A DNA stretch of 64,000 nucleotides from NCBI RefSeq assembly GCF_014656545.1, contig NZ_BNDS01000011.1:119853-183852 (forward strand), in the 5' to 3' direction. Source of the DNA: Neobacillus kokaensis (GTDB lineage Bacteria; Bacillota; Bacilli; Bacillales; Cytobacillaceae). Below, one piece after another: positions 32,975-42,648 of the stretch (position 1 is its first letter; each line of letters starts with the position of its first letter). A model generated the notes under the pieces. That model did no database searches, was not told where the DNA came from, and saw only the letters and a list, made by a program, of their open reading frames with translations. Position numbers and translations under genes: made by a program.

Positions 32975-34408
32975 TTAATAATCTTCTGTTTCAACCTTAG
33001 AAGCTTGAGTTTCTAATGGAAGAGTTATTTTTTTTCGCTTAAATTTAAAGTAATAGTATAAATAGCAGGCTGCTACAAATCCACCCCCCCAGTAAAGTGA
33101 TGTCCGCTGAGTCTCATCATAAGCAGTAAACGCAAAGATAAATAGACACATTACGATACATAAAATAGGAATAAACGGATAGAGTGGTACTTTATATTTT
33201 AAGTCTTCAAGTCTGCCGCCATTTTTTATAAATTGTCTGCGAAAACCGATTTGTGCTGCTGCGATGGCCAGCCATGTAAGAGTTCCGCCGATACCGCTAA
33301 TGGCAAGTAATACAACGAAAAGAGTATCCTCAGCTATTACACTTGTTAATAGAGAAAGCAAGGCAAAGCCCAATGTAACTAATAAAGCATTAGATGGGAC
33401 ACCACGTTTATTCAACTTTCCTAACACTTTCGGTGCCATTCCCGTTTCAGAAAGAGAATACATAATACGTGTACAGGCAAATAAGCCGGTGTTTCCAACT
33501 GAAAGAATCGCTGTTAAAATGACAAAATTCATGATGTCCGCAGCAAATGGAATCCCAACCATATCAAACACAGTCACAAACGGACTTTCCAACACACCAG
33601 CCTTTTTATAAGGAACAAGGGCTGATAGGACAAAAATAGCTAAAACGTAGAAAATAAGAATCCGAAATACAATTGTCCGAATAGCTTTAGGAATATTTTT
33701 TTCCGGTTCTTCTGTTTCCCCTGCTGCTACACCCATTATTTCTGAGCCCTGAAAGGCATAGATGACCGTCATCATTGAAATAAAGACACCCACCATTCCG
33801 GCCGGGAATAAACCATCACCAATAAAATTAGATAGATATGGTGTTGGTTCATTTTGCAGACTAATTAAGCCGAATACTGAACCTAGCCCAATAATGATAA
33901 ACACTATAACTGCAATAACCTTAATGCCAGCAAACCAATACTCTGTTTCAGCAAATGCCTTTGTCGTAAGAGAGTTGATTGAAAATAATAAAATCACGAA
34001 AATCGCACACCAAATCCAGGTAGGTACATCTGGAAACCATCTTTTCATAAGCAGTCCCGCTGCTACAAATTCAAGTCCGACATACAGTGCCCAGCTTAGC
34101 CAATAGATCCAGCCGACAACAAAACCTGTTGCGGGACCGATAAACTTAGTTGCATGAGCTTGGAAGGAGCCAGAAACCGGCATCACCACAGATAATTCGC
34201 CCAAACAAACCATGGCTAAGTACATGAGTAAACCTCCGACTAAGTAAGCCAAAATAGCTCCAGCAGGACCTGCCTCCCCAATGGCATAACCGGAGCCTAA
34301 AAACAGCCCCGTACCAATAATGCCTCCTAAAGACATCATAAATAAGTGTCTGCTCTTCATTGCCCGTTTTAATGTAGACTTGCCTTGCGTTACCGACATC
34401 CACTTCAC
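32975..34408 (-). CDS. APC-superfamily amino acid permease (AAT family), 477 aa
   Basis: Twelve-helix permease with SLGGIIGTGLFLGSGYAIGEAG in helix 1 and PVSGSFQAHATKFIGPATGF after helix 2, typical of GabP/AnsP/RocE-like proton symporters. It is related to the partial permease at 1-860. The annotated start is GTG 34408. ATG 34399 with AGGTGAAGTGG upstream is equally good. A near-perfect cre site sits just before the gene. The next gene is an amine oxidase, so the substrate is probably an amine or amino acid degraded by this cluster. Confidence 0.9.
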   Translation of the reverse strand: MKWMSVTQGKSTLKRAMKSRHLFMMSLGGIIGTGLFLGSGYAIGEAGPAGAILAYLVGGLLMYLAMVCLGELSVVMPVSGSFQAHATKFIGPATGFVVGWIYWLSWALYVGLEFVAAGLLMKRWFPDVPTWIWCAIFVILLFSINSLTTKAFAETEYWFAGIKVIAVIVFIIIGLGSVFGLISLQNEPTPYLSNFIGDGLFPAGMVGVFISMMTVIYAFQGSEIMGVAAGETEEPEKNIPKAIRTIVFRILIFYVLAIFVLSALVPYKKAGVLESPFVTVFDMVGIPFAADIMNFVILTAILSVGNTGLFACTRIMYSLSETGMAPKVLGKLNKRGVPSNALLVTLGFALLSLLTSVIAEDTLFVVLLAISGIGGTLTWLAIAAAQIGFRRQFIKNGGRLEDLKYKVPLYPFIPILCIVMCLFIFAFTAYDETQRTSLYWGGGFVAACYLYYYFKFKRKKITLPLETQASKVETEDY

Positions 34409-34434
34409 CTAACCTTCTCCATATTCCCCATAAT

Positions 34435-34448
34435 AGAAAGCGCTTTCA
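34435..34448 (-). promoter_or_regulatory. CcpA cre site upstream of the permease-amine oxidase pair
   Basis: The minus strand reads TGAAAGCGCTTTCT, matching 13 of 14 cre positions and almost perfectly palindromic. It lies 27 bp before the GTG start at 34408, in a leader or promoter position. Confidence 0.65.
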
Positions 34449-34487
34449 GTAAGATGTAAAACTTGCAAATACATACTATTCTATCTC

Positions 34488-35585
34488 TTATAATGCTGTA
34501 GTTGAATTTTTCTTAGGGAGTGGTAAAACGTGTTCTAAATCTTTTTGAAGAAGTAAATGAAAATGATGGACTAAATTTTCCGTTATTGAAAAGCGACCTT
34601 GTATATATGCACCCGTTTCTATTCCTTTTTGAACTACTTCGCAAATATCTAAATCCTCCTTTCTAACTAGGTCATCCATTGCCAGCAGTTCTTCCTCTTC
34701 CTTCGTCATTTCATCTGTCATGAAAAATGTTGTATATACATATTTTGTAGTTTTATGATCTATAGGGATGGACTGGTGAATGGATAGATTTGCTGGTCCC
34801 GGATCAAAGGAGAACCATGTGTTGGGATAAAGCCAGTAGTATCTGCCCCCTTGGCCAAGACCAAATTCGCTAGTCTGACCTTTCAGAGGAGTCCCTTGAT
34901 ATGAATAATAATCATGCATAGTCATATCATATTGTTTCATATCAAGCTTTGAAACTAGTGTTTTATGAACAATCGAGCAATGATCGCATTCAAGATAATT
35001 ATCAATTCCAATCTTCCAATTGGATTGACAAATTGTTTCTTTAACACGTATTCTTTTTAATTTACTGAGATCATACTTTTCTACATGTTGGAAAAGGTCA
35101 GGATATTGTATCGCTATAGGAGGAGCCTCAGGATCTAAATTTACAAAAACAAAAGATTGAACAATTTCTAACTGGATCGTTTTTAAACAGAAATCTTGAT
35201 AGTCAAAGTTTTTACAGCCGCCCATATTAGGAGCTCTTAAGAGGGATCCATCCATACGAAAATTCCATGCATGGTAAGGACAGGTAAAAACAGACTTATT
35301 GCCTTCACCCTCTGCCAATTTTGCTGCACGGTGAGTACAAACATTATAGAATGCTCGTATTTCTCCATCTTGCCCGCGACAAATGATAATCGGACGATCC
35401 GCCACTTCTGTGGTAATATAATCCCCAGGCTTCCTAAACTGACTCTCGTGCCCTACGTATTGCCACGTCCTACAAAAGATTACTCTTTTTTCAACTTCCA
35501 CAACTTCCGGTTTTGTATATAGCCAAGATGGTAGAGTATGGGCTTCACTTAGATTTTCACTAACTCTTACTGCCTCTTTTTCCAT
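34488..35585 (-). CDS. Rieske oxygenase alpha subunit, CntA/YeaW-like, 365 aa
   Basis: The Rieske ligands are in VCTHRAAKLAEGEGN and FTCPYHAWNFRMDG (about residues 85-110). The iron site is in IDNYLECDHCSIVHKTL (D/E-x-D-H-x4-H, about residue 205), a pattern shared with carnitine monooxygenase CntA and stachydrine/choline-type demethylases. I chose ATG 35585 with AAAGGAGGG upstream. The frame from 35615 lacks a site. No CntB-like reductase is in the window. It is divergent from a CdaR/PucR-type regulator. A role in oxidising a quaternary or aromatic amine taken up by the neighbouring permease is inference. Confidence 0.85.
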   Translation of the reverse strand: MEKEAVRVSENLSEAHTLPSWLYTKPEVVEVEKRVIFCRTWQYVGHESQFRKPGDYITTEVADRPIIICRGQDGEIRAFYNVCTHRAAKLAEGEGNKSVFTCPYHAWNFRMDGSLLRAPNMGGCKNFDYQDFCLKTIQLEIVQSFVFVNLDPEAPPIAIQYPDLFQHVEKYDLSKLKRIRVKETICQSNWKIGIDNYLECDHCSIVHKTLVSKLDMKQYDMTMHDYYSYQGTPLKGQTSEFGLGQGGRYYWLYPNTWFSFDPGPANLSIHQSIPIDHKTTKYVYTTFFMTDEMTKEEEELLAMDDLVRKEDLDICEVVQKGIETGAYIQGRFSITENLVHHFHLLLQKDLEHVLPLPKKNSTTAL

Positions 35586-35835
35586 TCGGTGGACCCTCCT
35601 TTTTAAGATGAACAAACTTCTTTAACAATGAATTAATAATAAATTAAAAAAATTCAGAAACATATGTGTATTTTAAACAAAAAAATGGAAGCAGCAGAAC
35701 CAAGTTTTAGTCTTTTTTCACTAAATAATTTTCTGAATCATTGAACAATTTATATAAAGCCGCTACAATAAGACATAATATAAACACCATGATTAGTGTT
35801 AGAAAGACAGAAGCACTATGAAAGGAGCAGACGAA

Positions 35836-37056
35836 ATGAAAATCCTTGAGCATATCGCCCAAGACATCGTCGAAAAAACAAGCGAAATTTTACACTATCC
35901 CATCAGCATTACGGACAATGAAGGAATTATAATAGGCTCTACTGATAAAAGTCGAATTGGAATTTTCCATCAACCGTCACTTGAAGTCATTAAGAAAAAT
36001 ATAATGATAGATTGTAAAAATGAAATTGAAAAAAGAATCCTTCCAGGAGTGTCCGCTCCCTTAAAATTTAATAATAAAGTGATTGGCGTCCTTGGGATTG
36101 TCGGTGAACCAAGAGAGGTTGAAAAATACGTTCAGCTCGTTAAGAATCAAGTTGAAATGATGTGCCAAGAGGCCTTTCGAAATGAAATGGTGGAACTAAA
36201 AGATAAAATGGTGGAAATGTTTGTTCATCAGCTTATTCATTATAGCCAAAATGAAGAATACACAAACAACCAAATCTATCAATCTGCAAAACTTCTTGGA
36301 TTTGACATCGATACCAAGCGCATATGCCTAATTATCGATATAAAACATTTTTCTAAAAAAATTTCATGCAAAAAAGCAGCTGACAATTTTTTTAAAAACT
36401 TTCCATTGCAATACTTTCAACGTGAGGTTTTAAGTTTTTTACAGTTAATTTTTCAGGAAAATAAAGATGATATCATTTCATTTTTAAGTCTTGAACGATT
36501 TATTGTAATTAAATCACTTCCCTATCCGCGTTCGTTTACCGTTTTAATTGAAAGTTTGGAAGAAAAGCTTGAAAAAATAAATACCTTCTTAGATACAAAA
36601 TTCCGTGTATCGGCCAGTATTGCGGCTGGAGATGTCAGCAACCAGCTTAGCGATGTAACGGAATCCTACCAAAATGCTATAAAAACACTGAATATTGGAA
36701 CACGAATTGAACCAGATAAAAAAATTCATATTTACAATGAAAGGGAAACTTTATTTAGGCTGCTTCCTGAGGCGCTCACCACCCATTATCAGAATAAACT
36801 ACTAAAGCTTATTGCCCCTTTAATCCAACACGATAACTACGAAATCTTAGCATCAACCTTTATTGGCTTCTGTAAATTCAATATGAATTTAAGTGAAGCA
36901 TCCAGAAATATGTACATCCATCGAAACACGATCATTTACAGACTTGAAAAAATCAGCGAAATTACCTCCCTTCAAACAAATAGGTTCGAACATTGTATGC
37001 TTCTTTATACAGCCATCCAATGTTATGAGGAAATGAAAACAGACCCTGCGCATTAA
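35836..37056 (+). CDS. CdaR/PucR-type transcriptional regulator, 406 aa
   Basis: The N-terminal domain (IAQDIVEKTSEILHYPISIT... to about residue 130) is the sugar-diacid-recognition-type sensor, with the conserved VIGVLGIVGEPREV block. A GGDEF-like middle region follows, and the C-terminal PucR-type HTH is clear in FCKFNMNLSEASRNMYIHRN followed by TIIYRLEKIS. I chose ATG 35836, with AAAGGAGCAGACGAA upstream, over ATG 35818 without a site. The gene lies between divergent Rieske and convergent TPP-enzyme genes and is probably the cluster regulator. The effector is unknown. Confidence 0.83.
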   Translation: MKILEHIAQDIVEKTSEILHYPISITDNEGIIIGSTDKSRIGIFHQPSLEVIKKNIMIDCKNEIEKRILPGVSAPLKFNNKVIGVLGIVGEPREVEKYVQLVKNQVEMMCQEAFRNEMVELKDKMVEMFVHQLIHYSQNEEYTNNQIYQSAKLLGFDIDTKRICLIIDIKHFSKKISCKKAADNFFKNFPLQYFQREVLSFLQLIFQENKDDIISFLSLERFIVIKSLPYPRSFTVLIESLEEKLEKINTFLDTKFRVSASIAAGDVSNQLSDVTESYQNAIKTLNIGTRIEPDKKIHIYNERETLFRLLPEALTTHYQNKLLKLIAPLIQHDNYEILASTFIGFCKFNMNLSEASRNMYIHRNTIIYRLEKISEITSLQTNRFEHCMLLYTAIQCYEEMKTDPAH

Positions 37057-37076
37057 ATTGGGGTCTGTTTTCATTT
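37034..37076. terminator. Bidirectional terminator between regulator and TPP enzyme
   Basis: AAAACAGACCC and GGGTCTGTTTT pair over 11 bases, with T-runs on both sides. It spans the 3' end of the regulator gene and lies at the TPP gene stop. Confidence 0.85.
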
Positions 37077-37077
37077 T

Positions 37078-38733
37078 CTATGTGAGGGAAATCGGGTAAA
37101 TAGGGGCGATAATTTCTATTAATCGAGGGCCTTTTTCATTTACTGCCCCAGCTAAAACTTGATCAATTTGTTCATTACGTTCAATTTTCCAGGCTTTCAA
37201 ACCCATTCCTTCTGCTACTTTTACAAAATCCACATCACCTAAATCTGTTCCGAAAGGTCTGTTGGGGAATTGTTTTTCTTGATGGGCTCGAATCGTTCCA
37301 TAAATGCCGTTATTGATGACGACGATGACGGCGTCCACATTGTTTCGTTTAAAGGTTTCTAAATCTCCAATTGTCATCATCGCTCCCCCATCCCCAGCAA
37401 AAGCCCATACAGGCCGTGCTGGAAAGCAGGTTTTCGCCCCAAGAGCCGAGGCAATGCCGTAACCCATTGCCCCATTAACTGGCCCAAGGTATACGCGGTC
37501 ATCTTTAAAAGAAATATAACGAAGCAGCCAGTGGGAAAAATTCCCCGCGTCACTTGTAACAATAGCGTTATTCTCAATTACTTCATTCAGCTTATTAAAA
37601 ACGATATTCAAGCTTGTCTTTTCAACATTGCCCGCCTCTTTAGTAAACCTGTTTTCAAATAAATCCCTTAAGAGTAATGTGCGTGTAAAATTTTTCTCCC
37701 GAATTTTATTAGCTATTGCGCTGTTTGCCTTGCAGATTTGTACTAAAGAATATAGCACTGCTACTTCAGAAGCAATATACCCGTTAAAAGCTGCCCCGCC
37801 GCTCCTTCTAACGCTGCCGCTGTCAATATTTTTCGCAACTTGGGTAATGTTGGCCTGCTGATTAATCAGCGCTCCCCCCTGTACCGCAACATCTTCCATG
37901 GATGGACCAAAGCCAATGATACAATCCGCCTCTTTCATTGATTGAGTTGTCACTCCAGGCGAACCGAGACCAACTGAGCCAATAAAATTATTGTGGTCGT
38001 TAGGGAATGAGGAAAACCTTCTCCATGCACCGCATACAGGCACCCCGACCATTTCAGCGAATTCCGTTAACAGCTGGGCCTCTTCTCCTTTCATAGCTGG
38101 CAGTGCTGATACAATTAAGGGTTTATCAGCCTTTTCTAATCTTTCTAATATCGCATGTGCCATTGCATTTTCTTCTCTGCCATATTTTAAAGAGACTGGC
38201 TTCGGCAAAAGTGTATCCGTAATATCAGATCCAAGAATATCCGTCGGGAGCGTAATTACAACTGGACCCGGTCGCCCATTTATCGATAACCAATATGCCT
38301 GATTTAAAATAGCCGGCAATTGATGACTTGCTGTTATTGAGAAAACTTCTTTTGAGATTGGTCTAAAAAAGGAGCCGAAGTCTATTTCTTGGAATGCCCC
38401 GCTATGCATGATGGTCGTCGGGACTTGACCGATAAGGGCAATCATCGGAGTTTGATCATAAAAGGCTGTTTGAATCCCTATGCTCAAATTACTTGCACCG
38501 GGTCCTCTCGTAGCCATACATACTGCTGGTTTCCCCTTTAGTTTTCCGTATGCTTCGGCCGCAAAGGAAGCGGTAGATTCATGTCTTGTGGTAATGGCCT
38601 GGATTTTTTCACTGTCCCGTAATGCGTCTAATACATGGAGATAACTCTCTCCGGGGACGAAGTAGAAGCGATCAATCTCTACATGTTCCATCCATTTTAC
38701 AATGTATTGTCCGCCAGTCATTTGGGAAGTCAT
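37078..38733 (-). CDS. Acetolactate-synthase-like TPP enzyme, 551 aa
   Basis: The fold is that of TPP-dependent decarboxylases and synthases. The catalytic Glu is in AITTRHESTASFAAEAYG, the cofactor motif in FAGDGGAMMTIGDLETF...NNGIYGTIRAHQ (near residue 435). Its substrate-binding residues differ from true acetolactate synthase, and there is no ilvN partner, so it may be a 2-oxo acid decarboxylase or benzoylformate decarboxylase-type enzyme. I prefer ATG 38733 with GAGGTG six bases upstream over GTG 38742. It follows an aldehyde dehydrogenase and an aminotransferase on the same strand, which fits a 2-oxo acid to aldehyde step. Confidence 0.8.
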   Translation of the reverse strand: MTSQMTGGQYIVKWMEHVEIDRFYFVPGESYLHVLDALRDSEKIQAITTRHESTASFAAEAYGKLKGKPAVCMATRGPGASNLSIGIQTAFYDQTPMIALIGQVPTTIMHSGAFQEIDFGSFFRPISKEVFSITASHQLPAILNQAYWLSINGRPGPVVITLPTDILGSDITDTLLPKPVSLKYGREENAMAHAILERLEKADKPLIVSALPAMKGEEAQLLTEFAEMVGVPVCGAWRRFSSFPNDHNNFIGSVGLGSPGVTTQSMKEADCIIGFGPSMEDVAVQGGALINQQANITQVAKNIDSGSVRRSGGAAFNGYIASEVAVLYSLVQICKANSAIANKIREKNFTRTLLLRDLFENRFTKEAGNVEKTSLNIVFNKLNEVIENNAIVTSDAGNFSHWLLRYISFKDDRVYLGPVNGAMGYGIASALGAKTCFPARPVWAFAGDGGAMMTIGDLETFKRNNVDAVIVVINNGIYGTIRAHQEKQFPNRPFGTDLGDVDFVKVAEGMGLKAWKIERNEQIDQVLAGAVNEKGPRLIEIIAPIYPISLT

Positions 38734-38762
38734 GTTATTCACCTCAACTTTTAAAAAATAAA

Positions 38763-38821
38763 CAATTAACCTGCTTCCCTTTCCGTTTGAGTTAACTTAG
38801 TTAGGAAATACAGGTTAATTG
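38763..38821 (-). terminator. Terminator-like hairpin between ALDH and TPP genes
   Basis: CAATTAACCTG (38763-38773) and CAGGTTAATTG (38811-38821) form an 11-bp perfect stem around a 37-base loop. The minus-strand tail is TTTATTTTTT. It may reduce transcription from the ALDH into the TPP gene. Confidence 0.7.
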
Positions 38822-38843
38822 CTTCTCTTATTTGCAGCTTAAA

Positions 38844-40325
38844 TTAATAGTTATCAATCTGCGCCCGTTGTAATTTTCCGCTGTAATCGACGTAAATAGA
38901 TTTCCATTCTGTAAAGACATCAAGCGAAGCGGTGCCGGAATCTCTATGTCCATTTCCAGTGCCTTTTGTGCCGCCGAATGGAAGATGAATTTCTGCACCA
39001 GTAGTACCGGCATTTACATAAACAAGCCCTGTGTCGAGATCCCGCATTGCCTGGAAGGCACGATTAATATCAGCTGTATAGATGGCGCTGGAAAGACCAA
39101 ATTCTACACTGTTATTTACCTCTACGGCCTCTTCTAAACTATTAACGGAAATAATAGATACAACCGGGCCAAAAATTTCTTCTTTTGCAATTCTCATGTT
39201 TGGCGTTACATCCGTAAAAATGGTAGGTAAATAGTAGTTTCCACTGCTTAGGCCGTCTTCGGTGGCAATTTTACCGCCAGTTAAAAGTTTTGCCCCCTCT
39301 TCTTGACCGATTTTCACATATTCATCAATTCGCTCAAGTGAAGAACGATTGATGACCGGACCAACTTTTACAGATTCATCTAAACCATTGCCCATCTTTA
39401 ATTCACCGATGCGGGACAGCAGTTTTTCTGTTAGGGCTTCCTTCACTGCCTCGTGAACAATAACCCGGCTTGTGGCTGTACATCTTTGCCCGCTTGTACC
39501 AAACGCCCCCCATAAAATTCCTTCGGCTGCCAAGTCAAGATCGGCATCTTCGAGGACCGTGATTGCATTCTTTCCGCCCATTTCAAGCGAGGTTCTCTTT
39601 AACAGTGTACCGGCACGGCCGTTAATGGCGGCTCCAACTTCATTGGAACCTGTAAAAGAAATTAAATCGATACCTGGATGGTCGACCATCGCATTTCCAA
39701 CTTCACTTCCAGATCCATTTACAAGATTTATTAATCCTTTTGGTAATCCAGCTTCTTCATAAATTTTCACAAATTCCTCTGCAACCATTGGTGTTTCAGT
39801 TGCTGGTTTCCACACAACAGCGTTACCAGCAACAAGCGCCGGGAGCGACTTCCATGAGGCAATGGCAATTGGGAAGTTCCAAGGTGTAATCAGTCCTGCT
39901 ACCCCGATAGGAACGCGAATGCTCATCGCAAATTTATTGCGAAGTTCTGAGGGAACTGTTTCACCAAATAACCGGCGTCCTTCCCCTGCCATATAAAACG
40001 CCATATCAATCGCTTCCTGCACTTCCCCTCTGCCTTCCGCAATGACTTTACCCATTTCGCTGGTTAGGACTTGGGCGAGATGCTCTTTTCTTTCCTTTAA
40101 TAAATGAGCAACTTTATATAACTTCTCAGCACGTTCCGGTGCAGGAACTAAGCGCCAGGATTTTTGTGCTTGTTTAGCAGCTTGTACTGCTCGGTCTACA
40201 TCTTCTTTCGAGGATTGAGTAACCTCACCTATTACTTGACCGTTTGCCGGGTTTAAAACCGGAATAAATTTACCTGTTGAAGCTTCACACCATTCACCGT
40301 TAATGTAGTTTAAGGTCTTTTTCAT
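38844..40325 (-). CDS. Aldehyde dehydrogenase (NAD(P)), 493 aa
   Basis: This is a complete ALDH. The cofactor region [19 protein letters not shown] is near residue 145, the general base Glu in [14 protein letters not shown] near 255, and the catalytic Cys in [18 protein letters not shown] near 290, with [12 protein letters not shown] towards the C-terminus. The length is normal. Start ATG 40325 has GGAGGATTATAG upstream. It is 27 bp after the aminotransferase gene. It could oxidise the aldehyde from either the amine oxidase or the TPP enzyme of this cluster. The exact substrate is unknown. Confidence 0.9.
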   Translation of the reverse strand: MKKTLNYINGEWCEASTGKFIPVLNPANGQVIGEVTQSSKEDVDRAVQAAKQAQKSWRLVPAPERAEKLYKVAHLLKERKEHLAQVLTSEMGKVIAEGRGEVQEAIDMAFYMAGEGRRLFGETVPSELRNKFAMSIRVPIGVAGLITPWNFPIAIASWKSLPALVAGNAVVWKPATETPMVAEEFVKIYEEAGLPKGLINLVNGSGSEVGNAMVDHPGIDLISFTGSNEVGAAINGRAGTLLKRTSLEMGGKNAITVLEDADLDLAAEGILWGAFGTSGQRCTATSRVIVHEAVKEALTEKLLSRIGELKMGNGLDESVKVGPVINRSSLERIDEYVKIGQEEGAKLLTGGKIATEDGLSSGNYYLPTIFTDVTPNMRIAKEEIFGPVVSIISVNSLEEAVEVNNSVEFGLSSAIYTADINRAFQAMRDLDTGLVYVNAGTTGAEIHLPFGGTKGTGNGHRDSGTASLDVFTEWKSIYVDYSGKLQRAQIDNY

Positions 40326-40352
40326 CTATAATCCTCCAATGTTTTAAACATA

Positions 40353-41528
40353 TTAACCTACAACACTTTTTAACTTTTGTTTAATTCTATTAACTGCTTC
40401 ATATAATCTTTCTGTTGGAACAGAAAGTGATACACGAAAATATCCTTCTCCTGATGGACCAAAAGCATTTCCAGGGGTAATAATTACTCCCGTCTGCTCT
40501 AAAACACTTGTAACAAATTCAGCAGATGTATAACCTTTTGGGACAGGTGCCCAAATGAAAAAGCTTCCTTTTGGCGGCTCCACTTCGACACCGATAGATT
40601 TAAGGCCTTCAAGCAAAGCCGTCATCCGTTTTTTATAAACTTGATTGTATTGTGTTACACAGCTTTGGTCGCTATTAAGGGCATATGCAGCCGCTTTTTG
40701 AATCGGCGTGAACTGCCCGGTATCAGTGTTGCTTTTCAGTATCGAAAGCGCTTTAATAATTTCCCTGTTGCCGGCTACATAGCCAATTCTGAAACCGGTC
40801 ATACTATATGTTTTGGAAAGCGAACCAAACTCTACGGCAATTTCTTTTGCCCCTTCCACCTGAAGAATACTTGGAGCTTTGTAGGCATCAAATGTCACCA
40901 TATTGTATGCAGAATCATGGGCAATCGGGATATTATGCTTTTGGGCAAATTGAATTGACTCTTTAAAAAAAGGCAAATCTACAGTTGCTGCTGTCGGGTT
41001 CCCAGGATAATTTAAAAACATTAACTTAGAACACTCAAGTACTTCTTTTGGAATCTCGTCAAAGTCCGGCTGATAATTATTTTCCTTTTTTAATGGCATA
41101 TTGTGGTACTGACCGTTTGCCAGGAGCGTTGCCATCCGGTAAACCGGGTAGCTTGGATCTGGTATCAGCACGTAATCGCCTGGGTCAATCAGAGTCGGAA
41201 CGATGTGAGCTATCCCCTCTTTAGAACCAATCAACGCTAAGACTTCGGTATCTGGATCTAGGTGAACACCATATTCACGGAAATAAAAATCAGCAACAGC
41301 CTGTTTAAATTCTACGCATCCGACAAAGCTAGGGTATTTTAAATTCCCAGGGTCCTGCGTTTCTTCCATTAATTTTTTAACGATATGTTTTGGCGTAGGA
41401 AGATCAGGATCACCAATCCCTAAGTCAATAATATCAATTCCCGAATTTATCATTTCTGCCTTTTTCTTATTAATTTCTGCGAATAAATAAGGAGGAATTT
41501 GGCCTACTCTGCCCGATGAAAAATTCAT
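40353..41528 (-). CDS. Class I/II PLP aminotransferase, 391 aa
   Basis: This fold-type I aminotransferase resembles the LL-diaminopimelate/aspartate-type group. IDLGIGDPDLPTPKHIV is at the N-terminus, NYPGNPTAATVD supplies the conserved Asn, AHDSAYNMVTFD the Asp/Tyr, and the PLP Lys is in FGSLSKTYSMTGFRIGY near residue 230. I chose ATG 41528, with AAGGCGGGTGAGCAT upstream, rather than the frame from 41579. It is first in a run with ALDH and the TPP enzyme. A role in turning an amino acid into the 2-oxo acid for the TPP enzyme is plausible. Lysine biosynthesis is not supported by context. Confidence 0.87.
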   Translation of the reverse strand: MNFSSGRVGQIPPYLFAEINKKKAEMINSGIDIIDLGIGDPDLPTPKHIVKKLMEETQDPGNLKYPSFVGCVEFKQAVADFYFREYGVHLDPDTEVLALIGSKEGIAHIVPTLIDPGDYVLIPDPSYPVYRMATLLANGQYHNMPLKKENNYQPDFDEIPKEVLECSKLMFLNYPGNPTAATVDLPFFKESIQFAQKHNIPIAHDSAYNMVTFDAYKAPSILQVEGAKEIAVEFGSLSKTYSMTGFRIGYVAGNREIIKALSILKSNTDTGQFTPIQKAAAYALNSDQSCVTQYNQVYKKRMTALLEGLKSIGVEVEPPKGSFFIWAPVPKGYTSAEFVTSVLEQTGVIITPGNAFGPSGEGYFRVSLSVPTERLYEAVNRIKQKLKSVVG

Positions 41529-41833
41529 ATGCTCACCCGCCTTTAATACTTGGATTGCAGTTACTTTCAGAAAATTCAATTTCCATATATTTAAATTTAA
41601 AGGTTTTACTACTCCAACTCTATGGTTGATTTATACAAAAAATAATGCTATTTTCGAAAACATTCCGTATGATTTTGACAAATAAAAAACAAAGCAACAT
41701 TAGTACAACAAAAAGGCGCCTGAAAAATAATTCAAGGCGACATTTCCCCACTATGTATCATTTATATTTTTATATTGGATTTGCAGTAGGCCGTTTTATT
41801 AAATTTCCATCTTGATACATATATATCTTCCAT
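41529..41833. other. Intergenic region upstream of the aminotransferase gene
   Basis: About 305 bp of AT-rich sequence. It contains the promoter area of the aminotransferase operon, without a cre match, and the terminator-like hairpin at 41712-41745 belonging to the methyltransferase remnant. Nothing else is recognisable. Confidence 0.5.
41712..41745 (-). terminator. Terminator downstream of the methyltransferase remnant
   Basis: On the minus strand CGCCTTGAA pairs with TTTCAGGCG (one mismatch) and is followed by CCTTTTTG. Confidence 0.6.
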
Positions 41834-42575
41834 TTAAGACTTCTTCTGCAGTAAATAGAAAACATATCCATAATACTCGGAGTAGTTTCTATATAAATCA
41901 ATTTCCATTTGCGCTTCGGCTAACTGGTTTAAAGCTTCTTGAACGTGTTGATATTTTTCTTGTAAAATATGGATTCTATTCTCTAATGGAATATAGTAAT
42001 CCTGCCACCAGCCGGATTCTGGCAGGACAAAGGTGTCTATGACTTTATAGCCGTGTTCTTCAGCTTTTCGAATATTCCCCTCAATTGTATCGGCTTCGGG
42101 ATAAGCATTATTCCAAAAGTCCAGCGGTTCTTGCGGCGGATTTTCTTTTATCCATGTAAGCTCGGTAACTACTAAAATACCTTTTTCTTTAAGAAACTTT
42201 CGCCATTCTTTTAAGCCGTTTTCAAAGCCTATGATATAAATTGCACCTTCTGACCAAACCACATCAAATTGTCCCTCTGCATACGGAAGTGCCTTCATAT
42301 CTGCCTTTTCAACTTTTACTATAGCTGTTAATTTATTATCTTCCACTTTCTTTTATAAAAACTTCTAGAAATCCTTCGGTGATGTCTGTAGCTACAATCG
42401 TGCCATCTGTTATTGCTGCAAGTACGAGAGTTTGCATGCCTGGACCACAGCCGATATCTAATATAGAAGGTTTATCGACAAATTTTTCTATCATCTGATA
42501 GGCTTTCCTCGTAGATTCATTGTCTCCTGGTCCTTCTCGTGGAATGTCTTTATGTAGTTCGAAAAAAATATTCAT
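41834..42575 (-). pseudogene. SAM-dependent methyltransferase interrupted by a frameshift
   Basis: Two minus-strand frames make one class I methyltransferase. The first (start ATG 42575 with GGAGATGAGAATCTT upstream) holds FVDKPSILDIGCGPGMQTLV, the SAM motif I, and ends at 42336 just after ATDITEGFLEV. The second, in another frame and open from about 42346, continues with KADMKALPYAEGQFDVVWSE, the post-I and motif II region, IYIIGFENGLKEWRKFLKEK, and the C-terminus with LPESGWWQDYYIPLE. The junction near 42340 also seems to lack a few residues. Unless there is a sequencing error, the gene is inactive. The acceptor substrate of the intact form is unknown. Confidence 0.75.
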
Positions 42576-42648
42576 AAGATTCTCATCTCCTGATAGATTG
42601 GCTATAAATAACAATTCGATTAATTATGGAATAAATCCTACTATTATT

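Noticed and set aside
37078..38742. Acetolactate synthase large subunit (ilvB/alsS)
   Set aside because: The fold is right, but there is no ilvN, ilvC or alsD nearby and the context is catabolic, so I left the function as TPP enzyme only.
40353..41528. LL-diaminopimelate aminotransferase for lysine synthesis
   Set aside because: The sequence resembles that group, but the gene stands with ALDH and TPP enzyme. Bacilli normally make lysine by the acetylase route, so a catabolic role is more likely.
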